DNA of 64,000 bases from Streptomyces antibioticus (lineage in GTDB: Bacteria > Actinomycetota > Actinomycetes > Streptomycetales > Streptomycetaceae), in the NCBI RefSeq assembly GCF_001514065.1, contig NZ_KQ948431.1, positions 424,512 through 488,511 on the forward strand, given 5' to 3'. The translations under genes and the position numbers were made by a program. Below, piece by piece: positions 33,806 through 43,068 of this stretch. Position 1 is the first letter of the stretch. The number at the start of each line of letters is the position of its first letter. The notes below the pieces were generated by a model that saw only the letters and a program-made list of their open reading frames with translations, did not search any database and was not told the origin of the DNA.

Positions 33806-34153
33806 TCAGCCCAACAGCCGTGCCAGCACCGCCGCGTGGCTCTCCTCCGGAGTCTTCGCGGACGTCAGCAGGGTCACCGGGCCCTTGGCCGCCAACTCGC
33901 GTACGTGGTCGAGGAGTTCGGTCGCCTCCGGTGCGGCCAGCTCCGCCTCGTACCGTCGCGCGAACTCCTCGTACGAGCCCTCGCCCGCGTGGTACCAGCG
34001 GCGGAGTTCCGTCGACGGGGTGATGGCCTTGGGCCACTCGTCGACGCGGGCCGCGTCCTTCGACAGGCCGCGCGGCCACAGCCGGTCGACCAGAACACGG
34101 ACGCCGTCCTCGGGTTCGGGCGATTCGTAGACGCGGCGGACGCGAACGCTCAC
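33806..34153 (-). CDS. DUF488 family protein
   Basis: A 115-residue protein with the DUF488/YeaO signature: VRRVYESPEPEDGVRVLVDRLWPRGLSK at the N-terminus, EWPKAI-PSTELRRWY in the middle and GPVTLLTSAK near the end. Function unknown. GTG 34153 begins the conserved region. It is convergent with the FAD dehydrogenase gene and divergent from the M1 peptidase gene. Confidence 0.88.
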   Translation of the reverse strand: MSVRVRRVYESPEPEDGVRVLVDRLWPRGLSKDAARVDEWPKAITPSTELRRWYHAGEGSYEEFARRYEAELAAPEATELLDHVRELAAKGPVTLLTSAKTPEESHAAVLARLLG

Positions 34154-34300
34154 GGCGGGGCCTTTCTCCGAGGTCGGCGGTGTCCGGAGAGTAACTCCGG
34201 ACGGCGGACGGCGGACGACTTGACCTGATGCTGGGCGAGTTCCCCGGAGATCACCTTTAGTGTGAAGCCGTCCCCACCCCCCTCAACCGTTGGAGCGCCC

Positions 34301-35686
34301 GTGCCCAGAGTCGTCCGACGTACTTTCGTGCTCGGAACCGTCCCCGTCGCCCTCGCCGCGCTGCTCGGCGCCGCGGCACCCCCGTCGGCGGGCACGGCCG
34401 GCGTCGGCGACCCGTACTTCCCGCTGGCCGGCAACGGCGGATACCACGTCCACCACTACGACCTGACCCTCCGTTACGACCCGTCGCGCAAGCACCTCGA
34501 CGGCAAGGCCGTCCTCACCGCCCGCGCCACCCAGGGCCTGAAACGCTTCAACCTCGACCTGAACGGCCTCAAGATCACCGGCCTGAAGGTCGGCCGCGAC
34601 AAGGCGGACTTCAGCCGCCGCGGACAGGAACTCACCGTCACCCCGCGCAGGGCCCTGCACCGCGGCCAGTGGTTCCGCATCACCGTCACCTACAAGGGCA
34701 CCCCGGCCCCGGTCACCGACCCGGACGGCTCGCTCGACGGCTGGATCCCCACCGATGACGGCGCCTTCGTCGCGGGCGAGCCGCAGGGTGCGATGACCTG
34801 GTTCCCGGCGAACAACCACCCCAAGGACAAGGCGTCGTACGACTTCACGATCACCGTTCCCGACAGTCGCACCGCCGTCGCCAACGGCGTGCTCCTCGGC
34901 AAGCGGAGCGAGCACGGGCACACCACGTTCCGCTGGCGCCAGAGCGAGCCCATGGCCGCCTATCTGGCCACGGCGACGATCGGGAAGTTCAAGGTCACGC
35001 AGTCCACCACCCGCGACGGCATCCGGATCTACAACGCCGTCGACCCGCGCGAGGCGGCCAAGGCGGACCCCGTCCTCAAGAAGCTGCCGTCCGTCCTCGC
35101 ATGGGAGAGCAAGCTCTTCGGGCCGTACCCCTTCAAGGCGGCCGGCTCGATCGTCGACCGCGCCCCGAACGTCGGCTACGCGCTGGAGACGCAGACCCGG
35201 CCCGTGTACGACCAGGCGCCCGACCTGAGCACCCTCGTCCACGAGAGCGCCCACCAGTGGTTCGGCGACTCGGTCAGCCTCACCTCCTGGAAGGACATCT
35301 GGCTCAACGAGGGCTTCGCGACCTACGCCGAGTGGCTCTACGACGAGCAGCACGGCGGTGACAGCGCGCAGAAGACCTTCGACGCGCTGTACGCGCGTCC
35401 CGCCAACGACGGCCTGTGGGAGTTCCCGCCGGGCGACCCGGGCAGCGGCGCGAACATCTTCGGCACGCCCGTGTACGCGCGCGGCGCCATGGCCCTGCAC
35501 AAGCTCCGCACGGCCGTCGGGGACCGGACGTTCTTCCGGATTCTGCGGGCCTGGACCGGCGGGCACCGCGACGGGCACGGGACGACGGCGCAGTTCGTGG
35601 CGCTCGCGGAGCGCGAATCGGGGAAGGACCTGGACGGTCTCTTCCAGACCTGGGTGTACGGGGACGGCAAGCCGAGCGCACCCTAG
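34301..35686 (+). CDS. Secreted M1-family zinc aminopeptidase
   Basis: A 461-residue exported peptidase: signal peptide (about 1-33), N-terminal beta-saddle (GGYHVHHYDLTLRYDP), then the catalytic domain with HESAH at 314-318 (LVHESAHQWFGDSV) and the distal Glu in WLNEGFATYAEWL. The exopeptidase motif is AMTWFPANNHP in place of the usual GAMEN. It lacks the long C-terminal domain of PepN, as usual for secreted short members. GTG 34301 is chosen because GGAG lies 6 bases upstream; an earlier GTG at 34262 is less supported. Confidence 0.9.
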   Translation: MPRVVRRTFVLGTVPVALAALLGAAAPPSAGTAGVGDPYFPLAGNGGYHVHHYDLTLRYDPSRKHLDGKAVLTARATQGLKRFNLDLNGLKITGLKVGRDKADFSRRGQELTVTPRRALHRGQWFRITVTYKGTPAPVTDPDGSLDGWIPTDDGAFVAGEPQGAMTWFPANNHPKDKASYDFTITVPDSRTAVANGVLLGKRSEHGHTTFRWRQSEPMAAYLATATIGKFKVTQSTTRDGIRIYNAVDPREAAKADPVLKKLPSVLAWESKLFGPYPFKAAGSIVDRAPNVGYALETQTRPVYDQAPDLSTLVHESAHQWFGDSVSLTSWKDIWLNEGFATYAEWLYDEQHGGDSAQKTFDALYARPANDGLWEFPPGDPGSGANIFGTPVYARGAMALHKLRTAVGDRTFFRILRAWTGGHRDGHGTTAQFVALAERESGKDLDGLFQTWVYGDGKPSAP

Positions 35687-35753
35687 GGAGGGGAGGGCCG
35701 ACCCGGCCCTCCGACCTGACGAGTTCCAAACAAGTGTCGGCGAAGGTCGATCC

Positions 35754-36485
35754 ATGATCACTCGCAGACCCCACGTCGTACTGCTGGCCGCCTCCCTCGT
35801 GCTCACGGGGTGCGGGGGAGGGGCAGCGGCGACCCCCGAGCGGGCGCCGGTCACCACCGCGATCCGGCCCGCGCCGCCGATCTCCCTGGACGTGGCCCCG
35901 CAGCAACTGCCCGGCCTGGGGCCGAAGACCTGGGCGAAGGTGCCGGGCGACGCCCGGCAGGCCGTCGTCGTCACCGGGCGAGGCAAGAACTCCCCGCGGT
36001 CCACCGTCGTCCTGTACGAGCGCACCGACGCGGGCTGGGAGGCCGGGGCGGCCTGGCCCGCGCACAACGCGCTGCGCGGCTGGACCGACGACCACCACGC
36101 CGGCGACCTGCGCTCGCCCGTCGGTGTCTTCGGCCTCACCGACGCCGGCGGACTGCTCCGCGACCCCGGCACCCGGCTGCCGTACGACCGGGGCGGCGGC
36201 TTCACCGCGACCGGTACCGGCTTCGAGGGCGAACCCCTGGCGGGCTCCTTCGACTATGTCGTCGCGATCAACTACAACCGCGAGCCCGGCACCTCCCCGC
36301 TCGACTGGACCCGTCCGCTCGGCGCGGGCCGCGGCGGCGGCATATGGCTGCACGTCGACCACGGCGGCCCCACCCACGGCTGCGTCAGCATCGCCGAGAA
36401 GCACATGAAACAGCTCCTCCGGGCCCTGGACCCGGCCCGCCACCCGGTCGTCGTCATGGGCGACGCCCACTCCCTCGCCCGTTGA
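35754..36485 (+). CDS. L,D-transpeptidase lipoprotein (YkuD)
   Basis: A 243-residue lipoprotein: signal peptide with lipobox LTGC (Cys20), then a YkuD domain with the active-site motif HVDHGGPTHGCVS (nucleophile Cys210). L,D-transpeptidases make 3-3 peptidoglycan cross-links or attach proteins; members with THGC instead of SHGC also occur. GAAGG precedes ATG 35754. It follows the M1 peptidase gene by 67 bases and precedes a two-component system by 19 bases. Confidence 0.88.
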   Translation: MITRRPHVVLLAASLVLTGCGGGAAATPERAPVTTAIRPAPPISLDVAPQQLPGLGPKTWAKVPGDARQAVVVTGRGKNSPRSTVVLYERTDAGWEAGAAWPAHNALRGWTDDHHAGDLRSPVGVFGLTDAGGLLRDPGTRLPYDRGGGFTATGTGFEGEPLAGSFDYVVAINYNREPGTSPLDWTRPLGAGRGGGIWLHVDHGGPTHGCVSIAEKHMKQLLRALDPARHPVVVMGDAHSLAR

Positions 36486-36504
36486 GCGCCTTAGGCTTCG
36501 CCGG

Positions 36505-37185
36505 GTGTGCGCACATGTATTGGTCGCCGAGGACGACGAGATGCAGGCCGAACTCATACGCCGCTCCCTGCTGGCGGAGGGCCACACCGCCACCGTCGTC
36601 CACGACGGCGGGGCCGCCCTGGACGCGGTGCGGCGGCTGCGGCCCGATCTGGTCGTGCTCGATCTGATGCTGCCGGTGTTCGACGGGCTCGGCGTGTGCC
36701 GGGCGCTGCGGAGAGAGGGCGACGTGCCGGTGCTGATGCTCACCGCCCGCGCCGGCGAGGACGACGTGCTGCTGGGCCTGGACGTCGGCGCCGACGACTA
36801 CATGACCAAGCCCTACAGTCCACGCGAACTGATGGCGCGCATCCGGACGGTGCTGCGGCGCAGCGGACGCGGCGCCGGGCCCGTACGGGCCGCCGGGGTG
36901 GAGGTCGACCCCGTACGGCACGAAGTGCGGTGCGACGGCGAGCCGGTGGAGTGCACACCCGCCGAGTTCGCCATCCTCCTCGCCATGACCGCCGAGCCCG
37001 AACGGGTCTTCACCCGGCGGCAGTTGCTGGAGTGCACCCGCGGCATCGACCGGGCATCCACCGAACGGGCCGTCGACGTCCACATCATGAACCTGCGCCG
37101 GAAGATCGAGGCCGACCCGCGCAGGCCGGTGCGGCTGCTGACCGTGTTCGGCGTCGGCTACAAGCTCAGCGGCGGCCGAGGATGA
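36505..37185 (+). CDS. OmpR-family response regulator
   Basis: A 226-residue regulator: receiver domain with Asp10/Asp11, phosphoacceptor Asp53 and Lys about 102 (MTKPYSP), then a winged-helix DNA-binding domain (about 125-222; RAVDVHIMNLRRKIE, VFGVGYKL). GTG 36505 is close to the previous stop. Its stop overlaps the kinase start (ATGA), so it is paired with that kinase. Confidence 0.93.
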   Translation: MCAHVLVAEDDEMQAELIRRSLLAEGHTATVVHDGGAALDAVRRLRPDLVVLDLMLPVFDGLGVCRALRREGDVPVLMLTARAGEDDVLLGLDVGADDYMTKPYSPRELMARIRTVLRRSGRGAGPVRAAGVEVDPVRHEVRCDGEPVECTPAEFAILLAMTAEPERVFTRRQLLECTRGIDRASTERAVDVHIMNLRRKIEADPRRPVRLLTVFGVGYKLSGGRG

Positions 37186-39014
37186 GCCGCCGCATACCGC
37201 TGCGCAAGCGCCTGTCGGTCCGGCTGCTCGTCGCCTCGGTGCTGATCGCCGTGTGCGCGGTGGCCGCGACCGCGTGGCTGGCGGTGGAGACGACCACCCG
37301 GGCCCTGCGGGAGGAACAGGGGCAGGTGCTGGCCGAGGACATGGACGTCCTCGCCCGGCTGAGCGGGTACGCGGCAACCCACCCCACGTGGAAGGGAGTC
37401 GACGGCCTCGTCCGGTCCCTGTCCGAGAAGACCGGCCGCCGGATCGCCCTGACCGCCACCGACCGCACCCCCATCGCCGACTCCGCGCCGGCCGGCACCT
37501 CCCTGCCGCCCCGTGCCGCCGCCACCGTCGACCCCCTGCGCACCGACACCTACACCGAGCGCGGCGCACAGCGCAGCGGCGTCGACCCGCGGGTGGTCGG
37601 GCCGTACCGGCTGACGGCCATCGAGCGCGCCAAGCTGGGGAAACTGGCGCTGGTGCGGCAGAAGTGCTTCGCCCGGTTCGGCATCGAGACCAGCATCGTC
37701 AAGACACCCAGCGGACGTCCGGTCCTCAGCAACGACGACAACGTTCCCGACGAGTGCGCCGACGGACGCCTCAACACCCCGGCCCCCACGGAGGCGAAGG
37801 CCCTCGCGGACCTCACGGCACGTGCCCGCCGCTGCCTGGGCCGACAGGACGTGAAGCTGGCCGACGCGCTGTTCCTCGGCTTCGATGTCACCGACCGGAG
37901 CCTGGGCGGCCGTTACCAGCTGGGAAAGATCGACGTACGGCCCGGCTCGGCGAACGCCCGCGCACTCCAGGCCTGCGTCGACAGCGCACGCCGCGCCCAG
38001 CTCGACCCCTACGTGGCGCCGACCGCCGAGCTGTTCCTGGGCGGCGGCGACCGCACCGCCGTGCGGTTCGACATGTCACCGGCCAACAAGGCCAAGGTCG
38101 TCGGCGCCGCCGGGCTCGTGCTCGCCGTCACCGTCGCAGTGACCGCCGTCGTCGCCACCCGGCTGGTCCGGCCGCTGCGCGCGCTGACCGCCGCCGCCCA
38201 GCAACCGCCCGAACTGCATGTGCGGGTGCCCGTGACCACGCGGGACGAGACCGGCATCCTCGCCGCGGCCTTCAACGACCTCACCGAACGCCGGGAACGC
38301 CTGGAGGCCCAGCGCAAGGCGATGGTCAGCGACATCGCCCACGAACTGCGCAGCCCGCTCACCAACATCCGCGGCTGGCTGGAGGTGACCAGGGACGGCG
38401 TCGTGGCCCCGGCCCCGGAACTGCTGGCCTCGCTGCACGAGGAGGCGCTCGTCCTCCAGCGGGTCATCGACGACCTCCAGGACCTCGCCGCCGCCGACGC
38501 CGGCACGCTGCGGCTGCACCGCGAGCCCGTCGCCGCCGGTGAGCTGCTCGGTCAGGTCGCCGCCGCCCACCGCGTCGCGGCCGACACGGCGGGCGTCACC
38601 CTGCGCACCAGGTCGGACGGCGAGCCGTGGCTGAACGCCGACCCGCTGCGCATGCGGCAGGCGCTCGGCAACCTCGTCTCCAACGCGCTGCGCCACACGC
38701 CCACCGACGGCACGGTCACGCTGTCCGCGCGCGCCGACGGCGACGACGTGGTCCTCGAAGTCACCGACACCGGCAGCGGTATCGCGCCCGAGGACCTGCC
38801 GCACGTCTTCGACCGCTTCTGGCGCGCCGAGAAGTCCCGCAGCCGCCGCACCGGAGGCAGCGGCCTGGGCCTGCCGATCGTCCGCCACCTGATGACCGCG
38901 CACGGCGGCACGGCGGAGGCGACGAGCAGGCCCGGCACCGGAAGCGTCTTCACCCTGCGGGTCCCCGGCCTATCCGGAGGAGCGTCCGGCCCTGGCCCGG
39001 CGCCGTTGCAGTGA
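37182..39014 (+). CDS. Membrane sensor histidine kinase
   Basis: A 610-residue kinase: TM1 about 13-33, an unusually large outer domain of about 270 residues (34-303, with several cysteines), TM2 about 304-326, HAMP, His in DIAHELRSPLTN (about 386) and a HATPase domain with LGNLVSNALRH, DTGSGIAP and GGSGLGLPIV. It phosphorylates the adjacent OmpR-type regulator. The outer domain is not one I recognise; the neighbouring L,D-transpeptidase suggests a cell-envelope signal. The last 45 bases overlap the convergent WhiB-like gene. Confidence 0.92.
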   Translation: MSRRIPLRKRLSVRLLVASVLIAVCAVAATAWLAVETTTRALREEQGQVLAEDMDVLARLSGYAATHPTWKGVDGLVRSLSEKTGRRIALTATDRTPIADSAPAGTSLPPRAAATVDPLRTDTYTERGAQRSGVDPRVVGPYRLTAIERAKLGKLALVRQKCFARFGIETSIVKTPSGRPVLSNDDNVPDECADGRLNTPAPTEAKALADLTARARRCLGRQDVKLADALFLGFDVTDRSLGGRYQLGKIDVRPGSANARALQACVDSARRAQLDPYVAPTAELFLGGGDRTAVRFDMSPANKAKVVGAAGLVLAVTVAVTAVVATRLVRPLRALTAAAQQPPELHVRVPVTTRDETGILAAAFNDLTERRERLEAQRKAMVSDIAHELRSPLTNIRGWLEVTRDGVVAPAPELLASLHEEALVLQRVIDDLQDLAAADAGTLRLHREPVAAGELLGQVAAAHRVAADTAGVTLRTRSDGEPWLNADPLRMRQALGNLVSNALRHTPTDGTVTLSARADGDDVVLEVTDTGSGIAPEDLPHVFDRFWRAEKSRSRRTGGSGLGLPIVRHLMTAHGGTAEATSRPGTGSVFTLRVPGLSGGASGPGPAPLQ

Positions 39015-39224
39015 ACGTCGTTCGGTCTCGCTCGTACCGCCCCAGACGCCGATCGCCTGCCCCGTCTCCATGGCCCATTCCAGGCACTGCTCCCGCACCG
39101 GGCAACGCCCGCAGACCGCCTTCGCCTGCTCCGTCTGCACCAGTGCCGGGCCGGTGTTGCCGATCGGGAAGAAGAGGTCGGGGTCCTCGTGGCGGCACGC
39201 GGCATGGGTTCGCCAGTTGTCCAT
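38970..39224 (-). CDS. WhiB-like transcription factor (WblE/WhiB1-type)
   Basis: An 84-residue WhiB-like protein with the four iron-sulfur-cluster cysteines (ACRHED, VCGRCPVREQC), the GVWGG turn and a basic C-terminus (RRSLQRRRARAGR). The DLFFPIGNTGPALVQ segment places it near WblE/WhiB1. These proteins bind the principal sigma factor and sense O2 or NO. AGGTGA lies 6 bases before ATG 39224. Its C-terminal 15 codons lie antisense to the end of the histidine kinase gene. Confidence 0.92.
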   Translation of the reverse strand: MDNWRTHAACRHEDPDLFFPIGNTGPALVQTEQAKAVCGRCPVREQCLEWAMETGQAIGVWGGTSETERRSLQRRRARAGRSSG

Positions 39225-39333
39225 TGATGTCACCTGCGCTCCAAGTCGTCCGTGCCCTCGCGGATGGCTTACTCGCTTTCGGGTCACCTGTCGATGCACA
39301 TGTGAAACAACGGAGTTCAAAAGGGACGCGGTC

Positions 39334-40539
39334 CTACTGCTCGCGCAGCCCCCACGGCGAGCCGTAAGCGGTGAGCAGATCAAGGAAGGGGCCGGCGGGG
39401 AACGCCTCCGGACCGAGCACGCCCGCGCCCTTCCATGCGCCCGTGGCGAGGAGTTCGAGGGCGACGACCGGGTTGACCGCCGTCTGCCACACCACCGCCT
39501 GGCTGCCGTACTCCGCCATGGACCACTGGTTGTCGACCACGTGGTACAGATACACCTCGCGCGGCGCCCCGTCCTTCACGCCCTTCACCCAGGTGCCCGC
39601 GCAGGTCTTGCCGTGCATCCGCTCGCCCAGCGTCGCCGGGTCGGGCAGGCAGGCGGCGACTACGTCCCGGGGCGAGACCCGCGCGTCGCGGACGGCGACC
39701 GGCTCGGTGCGGTCCAGGCCGAGCTTGTGGAGGGTCTTGAGGACCTCGATGAACTCGTCGCCCAGGCCGTACTTGAAGGTGACCCGCCGCGCCCCGATCC
39801 AGCGGGGCATCAGCAGCACCTCCTCGTGCTCGACGTTCACGCACTCCACGGGGCCGATGCCCTCGGGGAATTCGAACACCTCCGGCTCGCTGAACGGCGC
39901 GGTGGTGAACCAGCCGCGGTCGGCCTCGTAGACGACCGGCGGGTTGAGGCACTCCTCGATCGTGGTCCAGATGCTGAAGGACGGGGCGAAGTCGTAGCCG
40001 TCGACGGTGAGGTCGGCGCCGTCGCGGACGCCGATCTCCTCGATCTCGTCGAAGAGTTCGTCCGCCGCGTACCGCGCGAAGACATCCGACATACCCGGCT
40101 CGACCCCCATGCCGACGAGGGCCAGCAGCCCCGCCTTCTCCCACTCCACGGCGTCCTCGAACTGCGCGTCGCCCAGCTTGACCCCGCACTCCTCGTAGGG
40201 ACGCTCGGGGTGCGGACGCGACAGGGACATCGCCATGTCGACATAGGTGGCGGAGGCGGTGCGGGCCGCGCGGAACAGCGGCATCACGAAGCGCGGGTCG
40301 GTGGCGTTGAGGAGGACGTCACAGGCGTGCCGCTCCAGCAGCGCCACCACCGCCGTCTCGTCGTTCGCGTCGACCCGCTCGGCGCGGAAGCGGGCGTCGC
40401 CGCCGAACGCCGCCACGGCCGCCTCGGCCCGCGCCAGGTCGTAGTCGGCGACCACCATCGCCTCGAAGAACGCCCTCCGGGCGGCGATCCGGGTGACGGC
40501 GGTGCCCACCCCTCCGGCACCCACGAGCAGTACACGCAT
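39334..40539 (-). CDS. Saccharopine dehydrogenase-like oxidoreductase
   Basis: A 401-residue NAD(P)-binding protein with the N-terminal Rossmann motif VLLVGAGGVGTAV, an intermediate DVLLNATDPRFVMPL segment, and the C-terminal catalytic domain of the saccharopine/carboxynorspermidine dehydrogenase family (GMGVEPGMSDVFA). Substrate not certain: lysine/saccharopine metabolism or polyamine formation is possible. AGGAG precedes ATG 40539. Divergent from a TetR gene across 112 bases. Confidence 0.87.
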   Translation of the reverse strand: MRVLLVGAGGVGTAVTRIAARRAFFEAMVVADYDLARAEAAVAAFGGDARFRAERVDANDETAVVALLERHACDVLLNATDPRFVMPLFRAARTASATYVDMAMSLSRPHPERPYEECGVKLGDAQFEDAVEWEKAGLLALVGMGVEPGMSDVFARYAADELFDEIEEIGVRDGADLTVDGYDFAPSFSIWTTIEECLNPPVVYEADRGWFTTAPFSEPEVFEFPEGIGPVECVNVEHEEVLLMPRWIGARRVTFKYGLGDEFIEVLKTLHKLGLDRTEPVAVRDARVSPRDVVAACLPDPATLGERMHGKTCAGTWVKGVKDGAPREVYLYHVVDNQWSMAEYGSQAVVWQTAVNPVVALELLATGAWKGAGVLGPEAFPAGPFLDLLTAYGSPWGLREQ

Positions 40540-40592
40540 GACAACACTCCTACGGCTGAAGCTCTACGACGTGAGGGGCCCCGCCGTCGATA

Positions 40593-40627
40593 CAACGCCG
40601 CCACTTCCCTTAAGGTCAATGGCGTTG
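40593..40627. promoter_or_regulatory. Inverted repeat in the divergent promoter region
   Basis: CAACGCC (40593-40599) and GGCGTTG (40621-40627) flank an AT-richer core (CCCTTAAGGTCAAT), between the divergent saccharopine-dehydrogenase-like and TetR genes. A TetR operator is plausible, though the spacing is wide. Confidence 0.3.
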
Positions 40628-40651
40628 GCATAAGCGAGGGAGGTCGTGATC

Positions 40652-41374
40652 GTGCCGAAGCCGGTGGTGCCCGAGGAGAAGCGGCGCCGGCGCCGCCCCA
40701 CCAAGAGCGGCACCGTCCTGACGGAGGAGCTGATCGTCGAGACCGCGCTGCGCATGCTGCGCGAACACGGCAGCACGGGCCTGACCGCCCGCCGCCTGGG
40801 CCTCGCCCTGGACGCCGACCCGAGCACGCTGTACCGCTACTTCCGCGGCATGGACGACCTGACCCTCGCCATCGGTGACGCGCTCATCGGCCAGGCCCTG
40901 CGCGGCTGGGAGCCGACGGGGGAGTGGCGGGCCGACCTGCGGGCGGTCGGCCTGCGCCTGCACGCCGCGTACCTCGCCCATCCGCAGGCCGCCCTGCTGA
41001 CCACGAACCGGGTCACCGGCCGCCCCCATGAACTGGCGGCCGACGAGGCGGTCCTCGACGTGCTGCGCACGGCCGGGTTCCCGCTCCCCGACACCGTGCG
41101 CATCTACCACGCCTTCATCGACCAGACCCTCGCCTTCGCCGCCCTCGACGCCGCCTCCCTCGCCCTGCCGAGCGCCGCGCTCCACGCCGACGAGGACATG
41201 TGGAGCTCGACCTACGCCCACCTGCCCCGCACCACCCACCCGCGCATCGCCGAGGCCGCGCCCCTGCTGGCGACACGCATGGTCGACAGCGCCTATCCGA
41301 CCGCGCTGGAGATGCTCCTGGACAGCGCGGAGGCCCAGCTGGCGTCGGTGGGCGGGGATCGCTCAGCTCCGTAG
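40652..41374 (+). CDS. TetR family transcriptional regulator
   Basis: A 240-residue regulator with a basic N-terminal tail (EEKRRRRRPTKSG), a TetR helix-turn-helix (about 25-70; LRMLREHGSTGLTARRLGLAL, STLYRYFRG) and a TetR_C-type ligand domain. GTG 40652 has GGGAGG about 8 bases upstream; GTG 40646 is too close to it. Divergent from the saccharopine-dehydrogenase-like gene, its likely target. Overlaps the convergent LysR gene by 12 bases. Confidence 0.87.
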   Translation: MPKPVVPEEKRRRRRPTKSGTVLTEELIVETALRMLREHGSTGLTARRLGLALDADPSTLYRYFRGMDDLTLAIGDALIGQALRGWEPTGEWRADLRAVGLRLHAAYLAHPQAALLTTNRVTGRPHELAADEAVLDVLRTAGFPLPDTVRIYHAFIDQTLAFAALDAASLALPSAALHADEDMWSSTYAHLPRTTHPRIAEAAPLLATRMVDSAYPTALEMLLDSAEAQLASVGGDRSAP

Positions 41375-42262
41375 CGCCTGCGCCGCCGCCGTCGTCACCG
41401 CCTCGGCGACCGCGACCAGGGCGGGGGAGTCCAACTTCCACTGCTGCCAGTACAGCGGGACGTCGAGGGGCCGTTCCGGCGCCAGCTGGACCAGGTCCCC
41501 GGCACGCAGGAGCGGGCCCGCCTGCACCTGCGGCACCATGCCCCAGCCCAGCCCCAGCGCGATCGCCGCCACGAACCCCTCGGAGGTGGGGACGGCGTGC
41601 CGGACCGGGCTCGCCCCGCCGGCACCGCCTCTCAGCTCCCGGACGAAGCGGTCCTGATAGGTGTCCCGCCGGTCGAAGGTGACGACCGGCGCCTTCGACA
41701 GTGCCTCGCCCAAGGGCCCGCCCAGGTGCCGGACCACGAAACCCGGGCTCGCCGCGGCGACGTACCGCATCCGGCCCAGCGGACGCACCGAGCAGCCCGC
41801 GACGGCGTCGGGCGACGACGTCACCGCGGCCATCACCAGACCCTCCCGCAGCAGGGTCGCCGTGTGCTCCTCGTCCTCGCGGTGCAGCTCGAAGCGGAGA
41901 GGCGGCTGGTCCGGCACCCGGGTTAGCGCGGGCAGGAACCACGTCGCCAGCGAGTCGGCGTTGACCGCGATCGACACCCGCGTCGGCTCACCGTCCGCGC
42001 TCGCGCCCAGCTCGGACCACGCGTCCCGCTCGATCCGCGCCAGCTGCCGCGCGAACCGCACGATCACCTCGCCCGACTCGGTCGGCCGCACCGGCTTGGA
42101 CCGCACCAGCAGCACCCGGCCCGTGCGCTGCTCCAGCGCCTTGACCCGCTGACTGACCGCAGAAGGCGTCAGATGCAGCACCCCGGCGGCCGCGTCGAAG
42201 GTGCCCTCGTCGACCACCGCGAGCAGGGTCCGCACCTGGTCGAGAGGAAGCTCCGCCATCAT
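41363..42262 (-). CDS. LysR-family regulator, ArgP type
   Basis: A 299-residue LysR protein: N-terminal helix-turn-helix (LLAVVDEGTFDAAAGVLHLTPSAVS) and effector domain. The sequence matches ArgP/LysG, which binds lysine or arginine and activates a divergent basic-amino-acid exporter; the next divergent gene is indeed LysE-like. The start is ATG 42262 or 42259; ribosome binding site weak. Confidence 0.9.
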   Translation of the reverse strand: MMAELPLDQVRTLLAVVDEGTFDAAAGVLHLTPSAVSQRVKALEQRTGRVLLVRSKPVRPTESGEVIVRFARQLARIERDAWSELGASADGEPTRVSIAVNADSLATWFLPALTRVPDQPPLRFELHREDEEHTATLLREGLVMAAVTSSPDAVAGCSVRPLGRMRYVAAASPGFVVRHLGGPLGEALSKAPVVTFDRRDTYQDRFVRELRGGAGGASPVRHAVPTSEGFVAAIALGLGWGMVPQVQAGPLLRAGDLVQLAPERPLDVPLYWQQWKLDSPALVAVAEAVTTAAAQALRS

Positions 42263-42339
42263 GACCACATCACGGGCGCTAATGGTACGTAAGAATCTTT
42301 AGCTGTACGACATTCGTGCCGCTGACTAGCGTCGATGCC
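42263..42339. promoter_or_regulatory. ArgP–LysE divergent promoter region
   Basis: A 77-base gap, AT-richer than its surroundings, containing TACGTAAGAATCTTTAGCTG, with T-N11-A half-sites typical of LysR boxes. It probably carries the ArgP box and both promoters. Confidence 0.45.
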
Positions 42340-42957
42340 ATGACCGCCTCCCTCTCCGCCGCGGCCGCCGGCTTCGGCACCGGACTCTCGCTCATCGTCG
42401 CCATCGGCGCCCAGAACGCCTTCGTCCTGCGCCAGGGCATCCGCCGTGACGCGGTCCTCGCCGTCGTCGGCATCTGCGCCCTGTCCGACGCGGCCCTGAT
42501 CGCCCTCGGCGTCGGCGGGGTCGGCGCGGTGGTGGTGGCATGGCCCGGCGCCCTGACCGCGGTCGGCTGGATCGGCGGCGCGTTCCTGCTCGGCTACGGC
42601 GCCCTCGCCGCCCGGCGTGTGGTCCGTCCCGCCGGGGGCGGCCTGCGCACGGACGGCGACGCGGCCGGGTCCCGCAGGCGGGCGGTGCTCACCTGCCTCG
42701 CGCTGACCTGGCTCAACCCGCACGTCTACCTCGACACCGTGTTCCTCCTGGGCTCCGTCGCCGCCGACCGGGGCGATCTGCGCTGGACCTTCGGACTGGG
42801 GGCGGCGCTGGCGAGCCTGGTCTGGTTCACGGCGCTCGGCTTCGGGGGACGCCTGCTCGGCCGCTTCCTGGCCCGCCCGTCCGCCTGGCGTGTCCTGGAC
42901 GGCCTGGTCGCCACGACGATGATCGCCCTCGGTGCCCTGCTGATCGCCGGCGCCTGA
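42340..42957 (+). CDS. LysE/ArgO-family amino-acid exporter
   Basis: A 205-residue membrane protein with six predicted helices and the LysE signature (GLSLIVAIGAQNAFVLRQGI, LTWLNPHVYLDT). It would export lysine or arginine under ArgP control, preventing toxic build-up when peptides are degraded. ATG 42340 is chosen as the start of the first helix; there is no clear ribosome binding site, so the transcript may be leaderless. Confidence 0.9.
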   Translation: MTASLSAAAAGFGTGLSLIVAIGAQNAFVLRQGIRRDAVLAVVGICALSDAALIALGVGGVGAVVVAWPGALTAVGWIGGAFLLGYGALAARRVVRPAGGGLRTDGDAAGSRRRAVLTCLALTWLNPHVYLDTVFLLGSVAADRGDLRWTFGLGAALASLVWFTALGFGGRLLGRFLARPSAWRVLDGLVATTMIALGALLIAGA

Positions 42958-43068
42958 GACCCGCCCAACAGCCGTCCCACAAGCTGAGATTGCACGTCCC
43001 GCATGCTCGGACGGAAGTGCCATAGTGATCCCTGGTCCCGAAAGATGTAACGAGCAACCAGGAAGTCC

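Noticed and set aside
34283-36205. 640-codon minus-strand frame
   Set aside because: Antisense shadow of the M1 peptidase and L,D-transpeptidase genes, both with clear catalytic motifs and signal peptides.
38970-39383. Longer WhiB-like protein starting at 39383
   Set aside because: The added residues have no WhiB similarity, and AGGTGA marks ATG 39224.
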